In this document: in pieces, positions 1 through 5,112 of the stretch
How the letters are laid out: the number at the start of each line of letters is the position of its first letter
How positions within the stretch are numbered: position 1 is the stretch's first letter
Assembly (NCBI GenBank): GCA_031271275.1
Contig: JAISWA010000247.1
Span: 1-5,112 of the forward strand
DNA from: Clostridiales bacterium
GTDB lineage: Bacteria; Bacillota; Clostridia; Lachnospirales; WQUN01
Reading direction: 5' to 3'
DNA length: 5,112 bases
Position numbers and translations under genes: made by a program
Notes under the pieces: generated by a model
Seen by the model: the letters and a program-made list of their open reading frames with translations, nothing else
Database searches by the model: none
Told to the model about the DNA's origin: nothing

Positions 1-3
1 TTC

Positions 4-77
4 TCGGGGAAACCGGATTTGAACCGACGGCCTCTTGGTCCCGAACCAAGCGCTCTACCAAACTGAGCCATTCCCCG
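4..77 (-). tRNA. tRNA-Pro (anticodon CGG)
   Basis: Read on the minus strand, the 74 nt fold into a complete cloverleaf. The 7-bp acceptor stem is CGGGGAA/TTCCCCG with discriminator A73. The D arm has GCTC/GAGC and the loop AGTTTGGTA. The anticodon stem is CTTGG/CCAAG with loop TTCGGGA, and the T arm is GTCGG-TTCAAAT-CCGGT, with two G-U pairs at its outer end. The anticodon CGG (plus-strand positions 41-43) reads proline codon CCG. The C1-G72 pair and G37 next to the anticodon are known features of bacterial tRNA-Pro and support the identity. The 3' CCA is not encoded (GAA follows A73), so it must be added after transcription. It lies downstream of its own promoter and is separated from spoIVA by a terminator. 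Whether more tRNAs follow beyond position 1 cannot be seen. Confidence 0.96.
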
Positions 78-91
78 TTACCGGCTTGTTA

Positions 92-119
92 ATTCTAATC
101 ATTTTTAGTTTTAAGTCAA
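92..119 (-). promoter_or_regulatory. Sigma-A type promoter for tRNA-Pro
   Basis: On the minus strand a -35 box TTGACT (119-114) is followed after 16 bp by a -10 box TAGAAT (97-92). Each differs from consensus at one position. The spacer and the upstream sequence are strongly A/T-rich, as in an UP element. The start site would fall near position 85, leaving a leader of roughly 8 nt before the mature tRNA end at 77. Position and quality fit a strong stable-RNA promoter. Confidence 0.75.
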
Positions 120-157
120 TATATTTTTTCGCATCCGAACGCTTTCGTCATTCCTCT

Positions 158-187
158 AAAAAGGCGGGGAGCCGTCAGCCCCCCGCC
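158..187 (-). terminator. Rho-independent terminator after spoIVA
   Basis: On the minus strand a stem of GGCGGGG (187-181) pairs with CCCCGCC (169-163). Two further inner pairs (179 with 171, 178 with 172) follow a mismatch, around a 5-nt loop. The stem is followed directly by TTTTT (162-158). This GC-rich hairpin plus U tract is a canonical intrinsic terminator about 55 nt after the spoIVA stop codon. It insulates spoIVA from the tRNA-Pro promoter just downstream. Confidence 0.9.
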
Positions 188-242
188 TATTATTACATCC
201 GTACAACTGTAATACTACGATACGCGTGAAAAACGCGCCGCG

Positions 243-1721
243 TTACAGAATGATACAAATCAGCCCGCCGGAACCCTCGTTGATGATTTTTTGCAGCGTC
301 TCCTGCAATTTCATCTGCGCGTCCTCCGGCATACGGAAAAGTTTGTTCTGCAACCCGTCGCGCACCATCTCGTGCATGGATTTGCCGAACATGTTAAGCT
401 CCCAAATCTTGTTCGGGTCTTCCGACATTTCTTCGGTGATGTAGGTAATCAAATCTTCGCTTTGCTTTTCGGTGCCTACGAGGGGGGAAATCTCCGTTTC
501 AATGTCCGCCCGTATCAAATGGATGCTCGGCGCGCTTGCCCGTATCTTTACGCCGTACTTCGCGCCGTGCCGCACTTTGAACGGCGCTTCAAGCTTCATT
601 TCGTCGGTGGCGGGCGTCACCACGCCGTAACCTTTGCGGCGCACTTCCTCAAGGGCGTATTTTATTTTGTCATATTCCTTCTTCGCTTCGGCAAGCACTT
701 TAATGGTGGAAATCAGTTGGTACTCGCCTTCGATGTCCATCCCCGTCGTCTCGCTCAAGATTTTATAGAACAGCCCGTCGTCCACGTTAACTTCGATGTA
801 CGCGGTGCCGTCGCCGAGGGCGATACGGTCGATGTACGCCTTCTTCACATAATCGTTGGACTCAAGCGAGACGGCGCAGTCTTTCATTTCCCGCAGCTTG
901 CCCACGTTGAGCACCATGTCCTTGACCGATTTGATAAAGTTTTGCTTCAGCCAGTGGTCAATCTGTAAGGTTTCAATCCACTTCGGGTAATTAATTTTTA
1001 TTTCGCGCACGGGGAACTCGTAAAGGACTTTTTCCATAATCGCGTGGATGTCCTCGATTTTAAGCTGCGCGCAGTTTGCCGCCATTACGGGGACATTGTG
1101 CCTCGCGCATAAATCCTGCCTGAGCTTTTCCGTTTCCGGCGCGTAGGGTTTTGTGGAGTTAAGCAGCATAATGAACGGTTTGTTGATATGCTTTAACTCG
1201 CGGACCACCCTTTCCTCCGCCTCGGTATAATCCTCCCGGGGGATTTCCGCCACGGTTCCGTCGGTGGTAACCACTACGCCGATGGTGGAATGGTCGTTAA
1301 TCACCTTTTTTGTTCCCGTCTCGGCGGCTTCGGCAAAGGGCATTTTTTCTTCCGACCACGGGGTGGAAACCATACGCGGCTGTTCCCCGTCCATATGCCC
1401 CGACGCGCCGGGTATCAGATAACCCACGCAGTCAATCATCCGCACTTTGAAGGAAAGCGCGTCGTCCAAGCTGATTTCCACCGCTTCGTTAGGCACAAAC
1501 TTGGGTTCGGTGGTCATAATCGTGCGCCCCGCCGCGCTCTGCGGCAGTTCGTCTTTCGCGCGTTCCTTGCCGTAAGCGTTTTCAATGTTCGGAATCACCA
1601 GTAAATCCATGAAACGTTTGATAAAAGTGGATTTACCCGTGCGCACCGGCCCTACGACCCCTATGTAAATATCACCTTTTGTACGTTCGGAAATATCCCT
1701 GTACAAGTTCGCGTATTCCAT
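243..1721 (-). CDS. spoIVA: Stage IV sporulation protein A (spore coat basement-layer ATPase)
   Basis: SpoIVA is made in the mother cell. It binds the forespore surface, hydrolyses ATP and polymerises irreversibly into the platform for coat assembly; in Bacillus subtilis it is anchored by SpoVM and also needed for cortex formation. The product is recognisable along its full length. It has Walker A GPVRTGKS at residues 24-31 with the catalytic lysine at 30, the paired sensor threonines T70 and T71 in TIMTTEPKF, and the Walker B-type aspartate D97 in RMIDCVGY. These are the positions I recall for B. subtilis SpoIVA. Also present are HSTIGVVVTTDGT, a TEKQSEDL segment and the conserved C-terminal tail ending GSGGLICIIL. 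The start at 1721 gives 492 residues, the B. subtilis length, and has a GGGGG ribosome binding site 7 nt upstream. An ATG two codons earlier (1727) lies only 1 nt from that site. It follows potD after a 110-nt gap of inverted repeats and ends at a strong terminator. Family knowledge predicts sigma-E control, but I found no convincing promoter. Confidence 0.97.
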   Translation of the reverse strand: MEYANLYRDISERTKGDIYIGVVGPVRTGKSTFIKRFMDLLVIPNIENAYGKERAKDELPQSAAGRTIMTTEPKFVPNEAVEISLDDALSFKVRMIDCVGYLIPGASGHMDGEQPRMVSTPWSEEKMPFAEAAETGTKKVINDHSTIGVVVTTDGTVAEIPREDYTEAEERVVRELKHINKPFIMLLNSTKPYAPETEKLRQDLCARHNVPVMAANCAQLKIEDIHAIMEKVLYEFPVREIKINYPKWIETLQIDHWLKQNFIKSVKDMVLNVGKLREMKDCAVSLESNDYVKKAYIDRIALGDGTAYIEVNVDDGLFYKILSETTGMDIEGEYQLISTIKVLAEAKKEYDKIKYALEEVRRKGYGVVTPATDEMKLEAPFKVRHGAKYGVKIRASAPSIHLIRADIETEISPLVGTEKQSEDLITYITEEMSEDPNKIWELNMFGKSMHEMVRDGLQNKLFRMPEDAQMKLQETLQKIINEGSGGLICIIL

Positions 1722-1728
1722 ACCCATA

Positions 1729-1733
1729 CCCCC
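1729..1733 (-). promoter_or_regulatory. spoIVA ribosome binding site, decides the start
   Basis: On the minus strand GGGGG sits 7 nt before the ATG at 1721 but only 1 nt before the in-frame ATG at 1727. The spacing favours 1721. The site is one base from the GGAGG core, so it is of moderate strength. It begins one base after the 18-bp inverted repeat upstream, so folding there could affect ribosome access. Confidence 0.6.
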
Positions 1734-1734
1734 G

Positions 1735-1781
1735 ATTCGCGCATAAAATAATTGTATCGCAACATTATTTTATGCGCGAAT
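1735..1781. repeat. 18-bp perfect inverted repeat upstream of spoIVA
   Basis: The arm ATTCGCGCATAAAATAAT (1735-1752) is the exact reverse complement of 1764-1781, with an 11-nt loop between them. It fills the spoIVA leader and ends one base before the GGGGG ribosome binding site. No run of T follows the stem on either strand, so it is not a standard terminator. It could be an RNA hairpin in a pot-spoIVA read-through transcript (processing or stability) or a DNA-level operator. The perfect arms are seen directly; the role is unknown. Confidence 0.85.
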
Positions 1782-1803
1782 TGCGGAAGTATGCCTGACA
1801 GAC

Positions 1804-1824
1804 TATATATGCGGCGCATATATA
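1804..1824. repeat. 9-bp inverted repeat just after potD
   Basis: TATATATGC (1804-1812) and GCATATATA (1816-1824) are exact reverse complements around a 3-nt loop. It starts 8 nt after the potD stop codon in the direction of transcription. No U tract follows on the minus strand, so it is at best a weak terminator or an mRNA 3'-end stabiliser. The AT-rich alternating sequence makes chance occurrence more plausible than for the 18-bp repeat. Confidence 0.6.
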
Positions 1825-1831
1825 CAAGATT

Positions 1832-2860
1832 TTATTCCGACGCGAGCACTTCCGTCCACGCCTTGTCGTATTCGCCGATATAATCGCCAATATCTAAAAA
1901 CACTTCGCTGTTTCCCAACGATTCCAACCGGGGCCAGTATACGGGGTCGTCCTGCACCTCCTGCGGCAGATTTTCAAACGCTGTCATATTAACGGTGGAA
2001 TAGCCGATGTATTCCGTATTTTTAAGGGCGATATCAGGGTCGCACAGGAAATTGATAAAAGCTTCGGCTTCTTTTTTGTGCTTCGTGCCTTTCGGGACGA
2101 CGACCGCGTCAAACCAGATATTGCTGCCTTCCTTGGGAACCGCAAACGCCAAATCGGGGTTCTCCTCTATGCAAAATACCGCGTCGCCGGAGAAAACAAG
2201 GGAAAGCGCCCCTTCCCCCCCAATCATGCTGTCTTTGACGGCGTCGCCCACATAGGCGCGGATGATGGGCTTTTGCTCAATCAAAAGCCGCTTGGCGGCG
2301 TCAATCTCCGCGCTGTCCGTCGTGTTGATGGAAAACCCCAACCGCTTAAAGGCGGGCGTGAAAGAATCCCGCATACTTTCATACATAAAAATACGGTTCT
2401 CATATTTCGCGTTCCACAAAATATCCCAGGAGTCCACTGCTTCGTCCACCATGGCGGTGTTGTATAAAATCCCGAGCGTACCCCACATATACGGGACGGA
2501 ATACTCCCCGTTGGGGTCGTAGGAAAGATTTCTAAATTGGTCGCCTATATGCGCGATATTCGGGATGTTTTGCATATCGAGCTTTTCCAGCATATCTTCT
2601 TTGATCATTTTGTTGATCATATAGTCGGACGGAAACAGCACGTCGTATTCCGAGCCGCCGTTCTTGATCTTCGTGTACATTTCCTCGTTGGTGGCAAAAT
2701 TCTGATAATTCACTTGAATGCCCGTCTGCTCCGTAAAAATGCCAAGCACTTCTTCGTCGATGTAGTCGCCCCAGTTAAAAACGTTAAGCGTGTCGGAACC
2801 GCAGCCCGTGAAAGCAAACAGCGCCGCCACAAGCCCCAAAACAATCATTACCCTTTTCAT
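1832..2860 (-). CDS. potD: Spermidine/putrescine ABC transporter, substrate-binding lipoprotein
   Basis: This is the extracytoplasmic receptor that captures polyamines and delivers them to PotB/PotC. The 342-residue product starts with a lipoprotein signal: MKR, a hydrophobic stretch at about 4-17, then the lipobox FTGC with the lipidated cysteine at 20, so it should be tethered to the outer face of the membrane. The mature part is a PotD-type periplasmic-binding fold. Visible family segments are NVFNWGDY (W30, Y33), PSDY (S78, Y80), SGDAV near 224-228, IWFDAVVVPKG (W249, D251) and IGYST (Y287). These align with ligand-contacting positions known from Escherichia coli PotD. The tryptophan usually before the NG/SG turn is F223 here. 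The start has an AAGAAGGG ribosome binding site (2870-2877) 9 nt upstream. It lies 38 nt after potC, last in the operon. A polyamine substrate is inferred from family and operon; spermidine versus putrescine preference cannot be read with certainty. Confidence 0.94.
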   Translation of the reverse strand: MKRVMIVLGLVAALFAFTGCGSDTLNVFNWGDYIDEEVLGIFTEQTGIQVNYQNFATNEEMYTKIKNGGSEYDVLFPSDYMINKMIKEDMLEKLDMQNIPNIAHIGDQFRNLSYDPNGEYSVPYMWGTLGILYNTAMVDEAVDSWDILWNAKYENRIFMYESMRDSFTPAFKRLGFSINTTDSAEIDAAKRLLIEQKPIIRAYVGDAVKDSMIGGEGALSLVFSGDAVFCIEENPDLAFAVPKEGSNIWFDAVVVPKGTKHKKEAEAFINFLCDPDIALKNTEYIGYSTVNMTAFENLPQEVQDDPVYWPRLESLGNSEVFLDIGDYIGEYDKAWTEVLASE

Positions 2861-2898
2861 AAAACCAATCCCTTCTTTAATATATATGCGCTATTGCG

Positions 2899-3708
2899 TC
2901 ATATTTCCAAAATAGATTCCCCGGCGTTTTGCTTTTTCTGGTTGCGCGTGTCCCGCCGGTTAATCAGGTACAGCAGCACCAGCACCACAAGGAATATCAG
3001 GGTGGAAAGCGCGTTTATCTTGGGGTTTACCCCGCGCCGCGCCATGGAAAAAATCAAAATCGAAAGGTTGCTCACGCCGGAGCCGGTGGTGAAAAAGCTG
3101 ATGACGAAATCGTCCACCGAAAGCGTGAACGCGAGCATCATTCCGGTGACGACGCCGGGCATAATCTCCGGCAGCACCACTTTAAGGAAGGCTTTCATCG
3201 GCGGCGCGCCCAAATCCTGCGCCGCTTCGTAAAGGTTGCCGTCAAGCCGTCGCAGCTTGGGTATGACCGAAAGTATCACATAGGGAACGTTAAAAATAAT
3301 ATGGGAAAGCAGCAACGTACCGAAGCCAAGCCCGCCCCCGCCGGCGAGGCGTATGAAAAAAATAAACAGGATCATCAGCGAAACGCCTGTCACGATATCC
3401 GGGTTCATAACCGGAAGGTTCGTTACGCTCATGACCGCCGACTTTAAGCGGCTGCCGAGCAGCTCGATACCGATGGCGGCAAGCGTTCCGATAACGGTCG
3501 CGGCAAGGGCGGAAAACACGGCTATCAGCAAGGTGTTCGAAAGCGCTTTCATAATGCCCGGGTCTTGGAAAAGTTCCGCGTACCAGTCGAGGGTGAACCC
3601 GCCCCAACGGGCGCGCGACTTGGACGCGTTGAACGAGAAAATCATCAGCACGATAATCGGCGCGTACATAAAGAACAGCATCAGCCCGAGATATATTTTT
3701 TTAAGCAC
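2899..3708 (-). CDS. potC: Spermidine/putrescine ABC transporter permease PotC
   Basis: PotC is one of the two membrane subunits forming the polyamine channel, paired with PotB and driven by PotA. The 269-residue protein has a first membrane helix at about 5-27 and further hydrophobic segments near 58-82, 104-120, 131-150, 184-206 and 233-249. The cytoplasmic EAA loop, which docks onto the ATPase, is at 161-185 (EAAQDLGAPP...LPEIMPG). The segments MNPDIVTGVSL (about 101-111) and SVDDFVISFF (about 197-206) are typical of PotC rather than PotB. A short basic tail (NRRDTRNQKKQ) follows the last helix. The start is GTG at 3708, chosen because AAAGGCGG lies 7 nt upstream and the next residues (LKKIYLG) lead into the first helix. 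The 85-nt gap to potB is unusually long for this operon and is mostly a palindromic element. Confidence 0.95.
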   Translation of the reverse strand: MLKKIYLGLMLFFMYAPIIVLMIFSFNASKSRARWGGFTLDWYAELFQDPGIMKALSNTLLIAVFSALAATVIGTLAAIGIELLGSRLKSAVMSVTNLPVMNPDIVTGVSLMILFIFFIRLAGGGGLGFGTLLLSHIIFNVPYVILSVIPKLRRLDGNLYEAAQDLGAPPMKAFLKVVLPEIMPGVVTGMMLAFTLSVDDFVISFFTTGSGVSNLSILIFSMARRGVNPKINALSTLIFLVVLVLLYLINRRDTRNQKKQNAGESILEI

Positions 3709-3715
3709 CTATACA

Positions 3716-3723
3716 CCGCCTTT
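3716..3723 (-). promoter_or_regulatory. potC ribosome binding site, supports GTG start
   Basis: On the minus strand AAAGGCGG, continuing into TG, matches the ideal AAAGGAGGTG at all but one base and sits 7 nt before the GTG codon at 3708. It begins right after the inverted-repeat element, and its first A bases overlap the flanking TTAAG copy. The element therefore left the potC translation signal intact. Confidence 0.75.
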
Positions 3724-3726
3724 AAG

Positions 3727-3793
3727 AGCCTGTCAAACATCTGCGTTTGTTGGATTTTGAAGCGAGATTTCCATCGAAGATGTGAGACAGGCG
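3727..3793. repeat. 67-bp palindromic element between potB and potC, flanked by TTAAG
   Basis: The terminal arms GCCTGTCAAACATCT (3728-3742) and AGATGTGAGACAGGC (3778-3792) are reverse complements at 13 of 15 positions. The interior pairs poorly. TTAAG occurs on both sides (3722-3726 and 3794-3798), each one base from an arm, as expected for a 5-bp target-site duplication. The right copy contains the potB stop codon and the left copy abuts the potC ribosome binding site. Removing the element plus one TTAAG leaves potB and potC 13 nt apart with both genes complete. It has no coding capacity, so it would be a non-autonomous element (MITE-like or REP-like). The repeat is seen directly; mobility is inferred. 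Confidence 0.65.
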
Positions 3794-4642
3794 TTAAGCC
3801 GTCGTCACCGGTTCCTTGTCCACCCGGGCGAAAATCCCCATGGATATTAAAATCAAAATAATCAGTATTACGGAAATCGCGGAGCCGAAGCGCCAGTCGC
3901 CCACTTTTAAAAACTGCTGCTCAATCAAATTCCCGATTAAAATATACTGCCCGCCCCCAAGCAGGTTTGAGATGATGAACGTGGTCACGCCCGGCATAAA
4001 CACCATCGTCACGCCGGAAACCACCCCCGGTATGCTCAGCGGGAAAACCACGCGGCTGAACACCTTTATTCCGTCGGCGCCCAAATCCTGCGCCGCCTCT
4101 ATCAGGCTGCGGTCGGTCTTGCGCAGGGAAGTATAAATAGGAAGAATCATAAACGGAAGGAAGTTATACACCATGCCGAGCACCACCGCCGCGTCGGTGT
4201 AGAGGATATCGAGCTTGGGTATGCCGAGGAAGCCGAGCAGGTTGTTAAGCACGCCGTTCTGCTCCAGTATCGTAAGCCACGCGTAGGTGCGCAGCAGAAA
4301 GTTCATCCACATGGGGACGAGGAACAGGAACAGCAGAAAAGATTTGTCGCTGAACCCTTTCCCCGCCATGATATACGCGGCGGGGTAGCCGAGCACAAAG
4401 CATATGGCGGTGCTGATAAGCGCGAGCCAGATAGAGCGCAGCATTACGCTGACATAAATACGCTCGAGAAACGGCTGCCCCGGCGTGGACGCTTCAAAGA
4501 AACGGCGGTAATTGTCCAACGTAAAATACGCCGCGCCGTCGGCGTCCACCGCCGTCAGGCTGTAGTACAGCACTAACAGCAGCGGAACCACGATGAAGAT
4601 GGAAATCCAGACCACATAGGGGTACGCGAACAGCTTTTTCAT
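3794..4642 (-). CDS. potB: Spermidine/putrescine ABC transporter permease PotB
   Basis: PotB is the second membrane subunit of the polyamine importer. The 282-residue protein has an N-terminal helix at about 8-28, an extracytoplasmic segment to about 67, and further hydrophobic segments near 68-92, 101-123, 151-171, 204-225 and 255-272, the six-helix plan of the family. The EAA loop is at 182-206 (EAAQDLGADG...FPLSIPG). The segments LFLVPMWMNFLLRTYAW (about 106-122) and MPGVTTFIISNLLGGG (about 216-231) are characteristic of PotB. The ATG overlaps the potA stop as ATGA, indicating translational coupling, and GAGG (4650-4653) lies 7 nt upstream inside potA. The length is normal. The stop codon lies inside one copy of the TTAAG that flanks the palindromic element, one base from its inverted-repeat arm. 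Confidence 0.95.
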   Translation of the reverse strand: MKKLFAYPYVVWISIFIVVPLLLVLYYSLTAVDADGAAYFTLDNYRRFFEASTPGQPFLERIYVSVMLRSIWLALISTAICFVLGYPAAYIMAGKGFSDKSFLLFLFLVPMWMNFLLRTYAWLTILEQNGVLNNLLGFLGIPKLDILYTDAAVVLGMVYNFLPFMILPIYTSLRKTDRSLIEAAQDLGADGIKVFSRVVFPLSIPGVVSGVTMVFMPGVTTFIISNLLGGGQYILIGNLIEQQFLKVGDWRFGSAISVILIILILISMGIFARVDKEPVTTA

Positions 4643-5112
4643 GGGAAGACCTCGGTCTTATGCATTACATGTATCAAATCCGGCGCGATTACCATGCCCA
4701 CCGTCTCCCCGGCGGGGGACATTACGGTGCTCTGCACCTTCCAGACAAAATCGCCTGACGCTATCAGCATTTCGTAATGCACGCCCTTGAAGGTAACGTT
4801 CTGCACCGCGCCGGTGAGCGCGCCTTCGGCTTCCGGTACGATCTTCACGTCCTCGGGGCGTATCACCACCTCGACGGATTCCTCGTAATCAAAGCCCTTG
4901 TCTACGCATTTGAATTTCTTCCCCGCGAAGCTGACTAAAAAGTCCTCGTGCATTACGCCGGGCAGTATGTTGCTCTCCCCGATAAAATTGGCGACAAAGG
5001 CGTTCTTGGGTTCGTTGTAAATATCCTCGGGCCTGCCGATTTGCAGAATATGCCCGTTGTTCATCACCGCCACGGTGTCCGACATGGTGAGCGCTTCTTC
5101 CTGGTCGTGGGT
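4639..5112 (-). CDS. potA: Spermidine/putrescine ABC transporter ATP-binding protein PotA, C-terminal part
   Basis: PotA hydrolyses ATP in the cytoplasm to drive polyamine uptake through PotB/PotC. The reading frame is open to the window edge, so this is a partial gene; 157 residues are visible and the N-terminal half with Walker A, signature and Walker B motifs lies outside. The visible part opens with THDQEEAL, the switch or H-loop whose histidine contacts the ATP gamma-phosphate. It continues through the end of the ATPase domain (GRPEDIYNEPKNAFVANFIG, about residues 27-46 of the visible part). The rest is a regulatory TOBE domain with the hallmark VVIRPEDVKIV and a second beta strand set around VTFKGVHYEMLI. 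TOBE domains are usual in PotA and related importer ATPases. The stop overlaps the potB start by 4 nt. The ATG at 5085 is internal, not the true start. Confidence 0.93.
   Translation of the reverse strand, partial: THDQEEALTMSDTVAVMNNGHILQIGRPEDIYNEPKNAFVANFIGESNILPGVMHEDFLVSFAGKKFKCVDKGFDYEESVEVVIRPEDVKIVPEAEGALTGAVQNVTFKGVHYEMLIASGDFVWKVQSTVMSPAGETVGMVIAPDLIHVMHKTEVFP

Noticed and set aside
223..237. Small inverted repeat CGCGT-GAAAA-ACGCG after the spoIVA stop
   Set aside because: It is only a 5-bp stem, with no U tract beyond it, and a much better terminator lies 36-65 nt further downstream.
291..968. Long plus-strand open frame of 225 codons
   Set aside because: It lies entirely antisense to spoIVA, whose identity is certain. 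The translation is rich in H, F, V and R, as expected from the complement of coding DNA, and matches no family I know.
1722..1727. Upstream ATG at 1727 as the spoIVA start (494 residues)
   Set aside because: The only ribosome binding site, GGGGG, is 1 nt from this ATG but 7 nt from the ATG at 1721. The shorter form also gives the B. subtilis length and places the Walker A lysine at residue 30.
1804..1824. Hairpin after potD as a rho-independent terminator
   Set aside because: The stem is mostly A-T and is followed on the minus strand by GTCTGTC rather than a U tract.
2881..2910. Possible internal promoter for potD: TTGGAA (2910-2905), 18 bp, TATATA (2886-2881)
   Set aside because: Each box has two mismatches to the sigma-A consensus, the -35 is within the potC coding end, and AT-rich gaps give such matches by chance. 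It is too weak to annotate without start-site data.
2537..3232. Plus-strand open frame of 231 codons crossing the potD-potC junction
   Set aside because: It is antisense to two confidently identified genes, and its composition looks like complement of coding sequence. No ribosome binding site or family motif is visible.
3727..3793. potB-potC palindrome as a transcription terminator
   Set aside because: The arms are imperfect with a long unpaired interior, and no U tract follows on the minus strand. potC and potD lack a clear promoter of their own and need read-through.

Overview
All recognisable genes lie on the minus strand, so the window is transcribed from high to low coordinates. It suggests an endospore-forming member of the Bacillota, most likely class Clostridia. 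The main evidence is a full-length SpoIVA, a protein confined to spore formers, whose P-loop reads GPVRTGKS, the form I associate with clostridial homologues. Mid-range GC in the genes, with AT-rich intergenic stretches and purine-rich ribosome binding sites, fits this. I cannot name a genus.

Layout in order of transcription: (1) 5112-1832 is a polyamine ABC importer operon, potA-potB-potC-potD. potA is cut by the window edge, so only its C-terminal 157 residues are visible. potA and potB overlap by 4 nt. potC starts with GTG, 85 nt after potB, and potD starts 38 nt after potC. (2) 1831-1722 is a 110-nt gap filled largely by two inverted repeats, one an 18-bp perfect stem directly upstream of the spoIVA ribosome binding site. 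(3) 1721-243 is spoIVA, encoding the ATPase that builds the basement layer of the spore coat. (4) 187-158 is a rho-independent terminator closing spoIVA. (5) 119-92 is a well-formed sigma-A type promoter that drives (6) tRNA-Pro(CGG) at 77-4.

PotA (ATPase), PotB and PotC (permeases) and PotD (substrate-binding lipoprotein) would form one spermidine/putrescine importer. No clear terminator separates potD from spoIVA, so pot transcription may run into spoIVA, although spoIVA is expected to have its own mother-cell promoter.

The most notable structure is a 67-bp element with imperfect 15-bp terminal inverted repeats between potB and potC. It is flanked by TTAAG on both sides, and one copy contains the potB stop codon. 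Removing the element plus one TTAAG would leave a tight 13-nt potB-potC junction, so it looks like a small palindromic mobile repeat that landed at the stop codon without breaking either gene. Otherwise the window is ordinary core-genome content; I see no novel multi-gene system.
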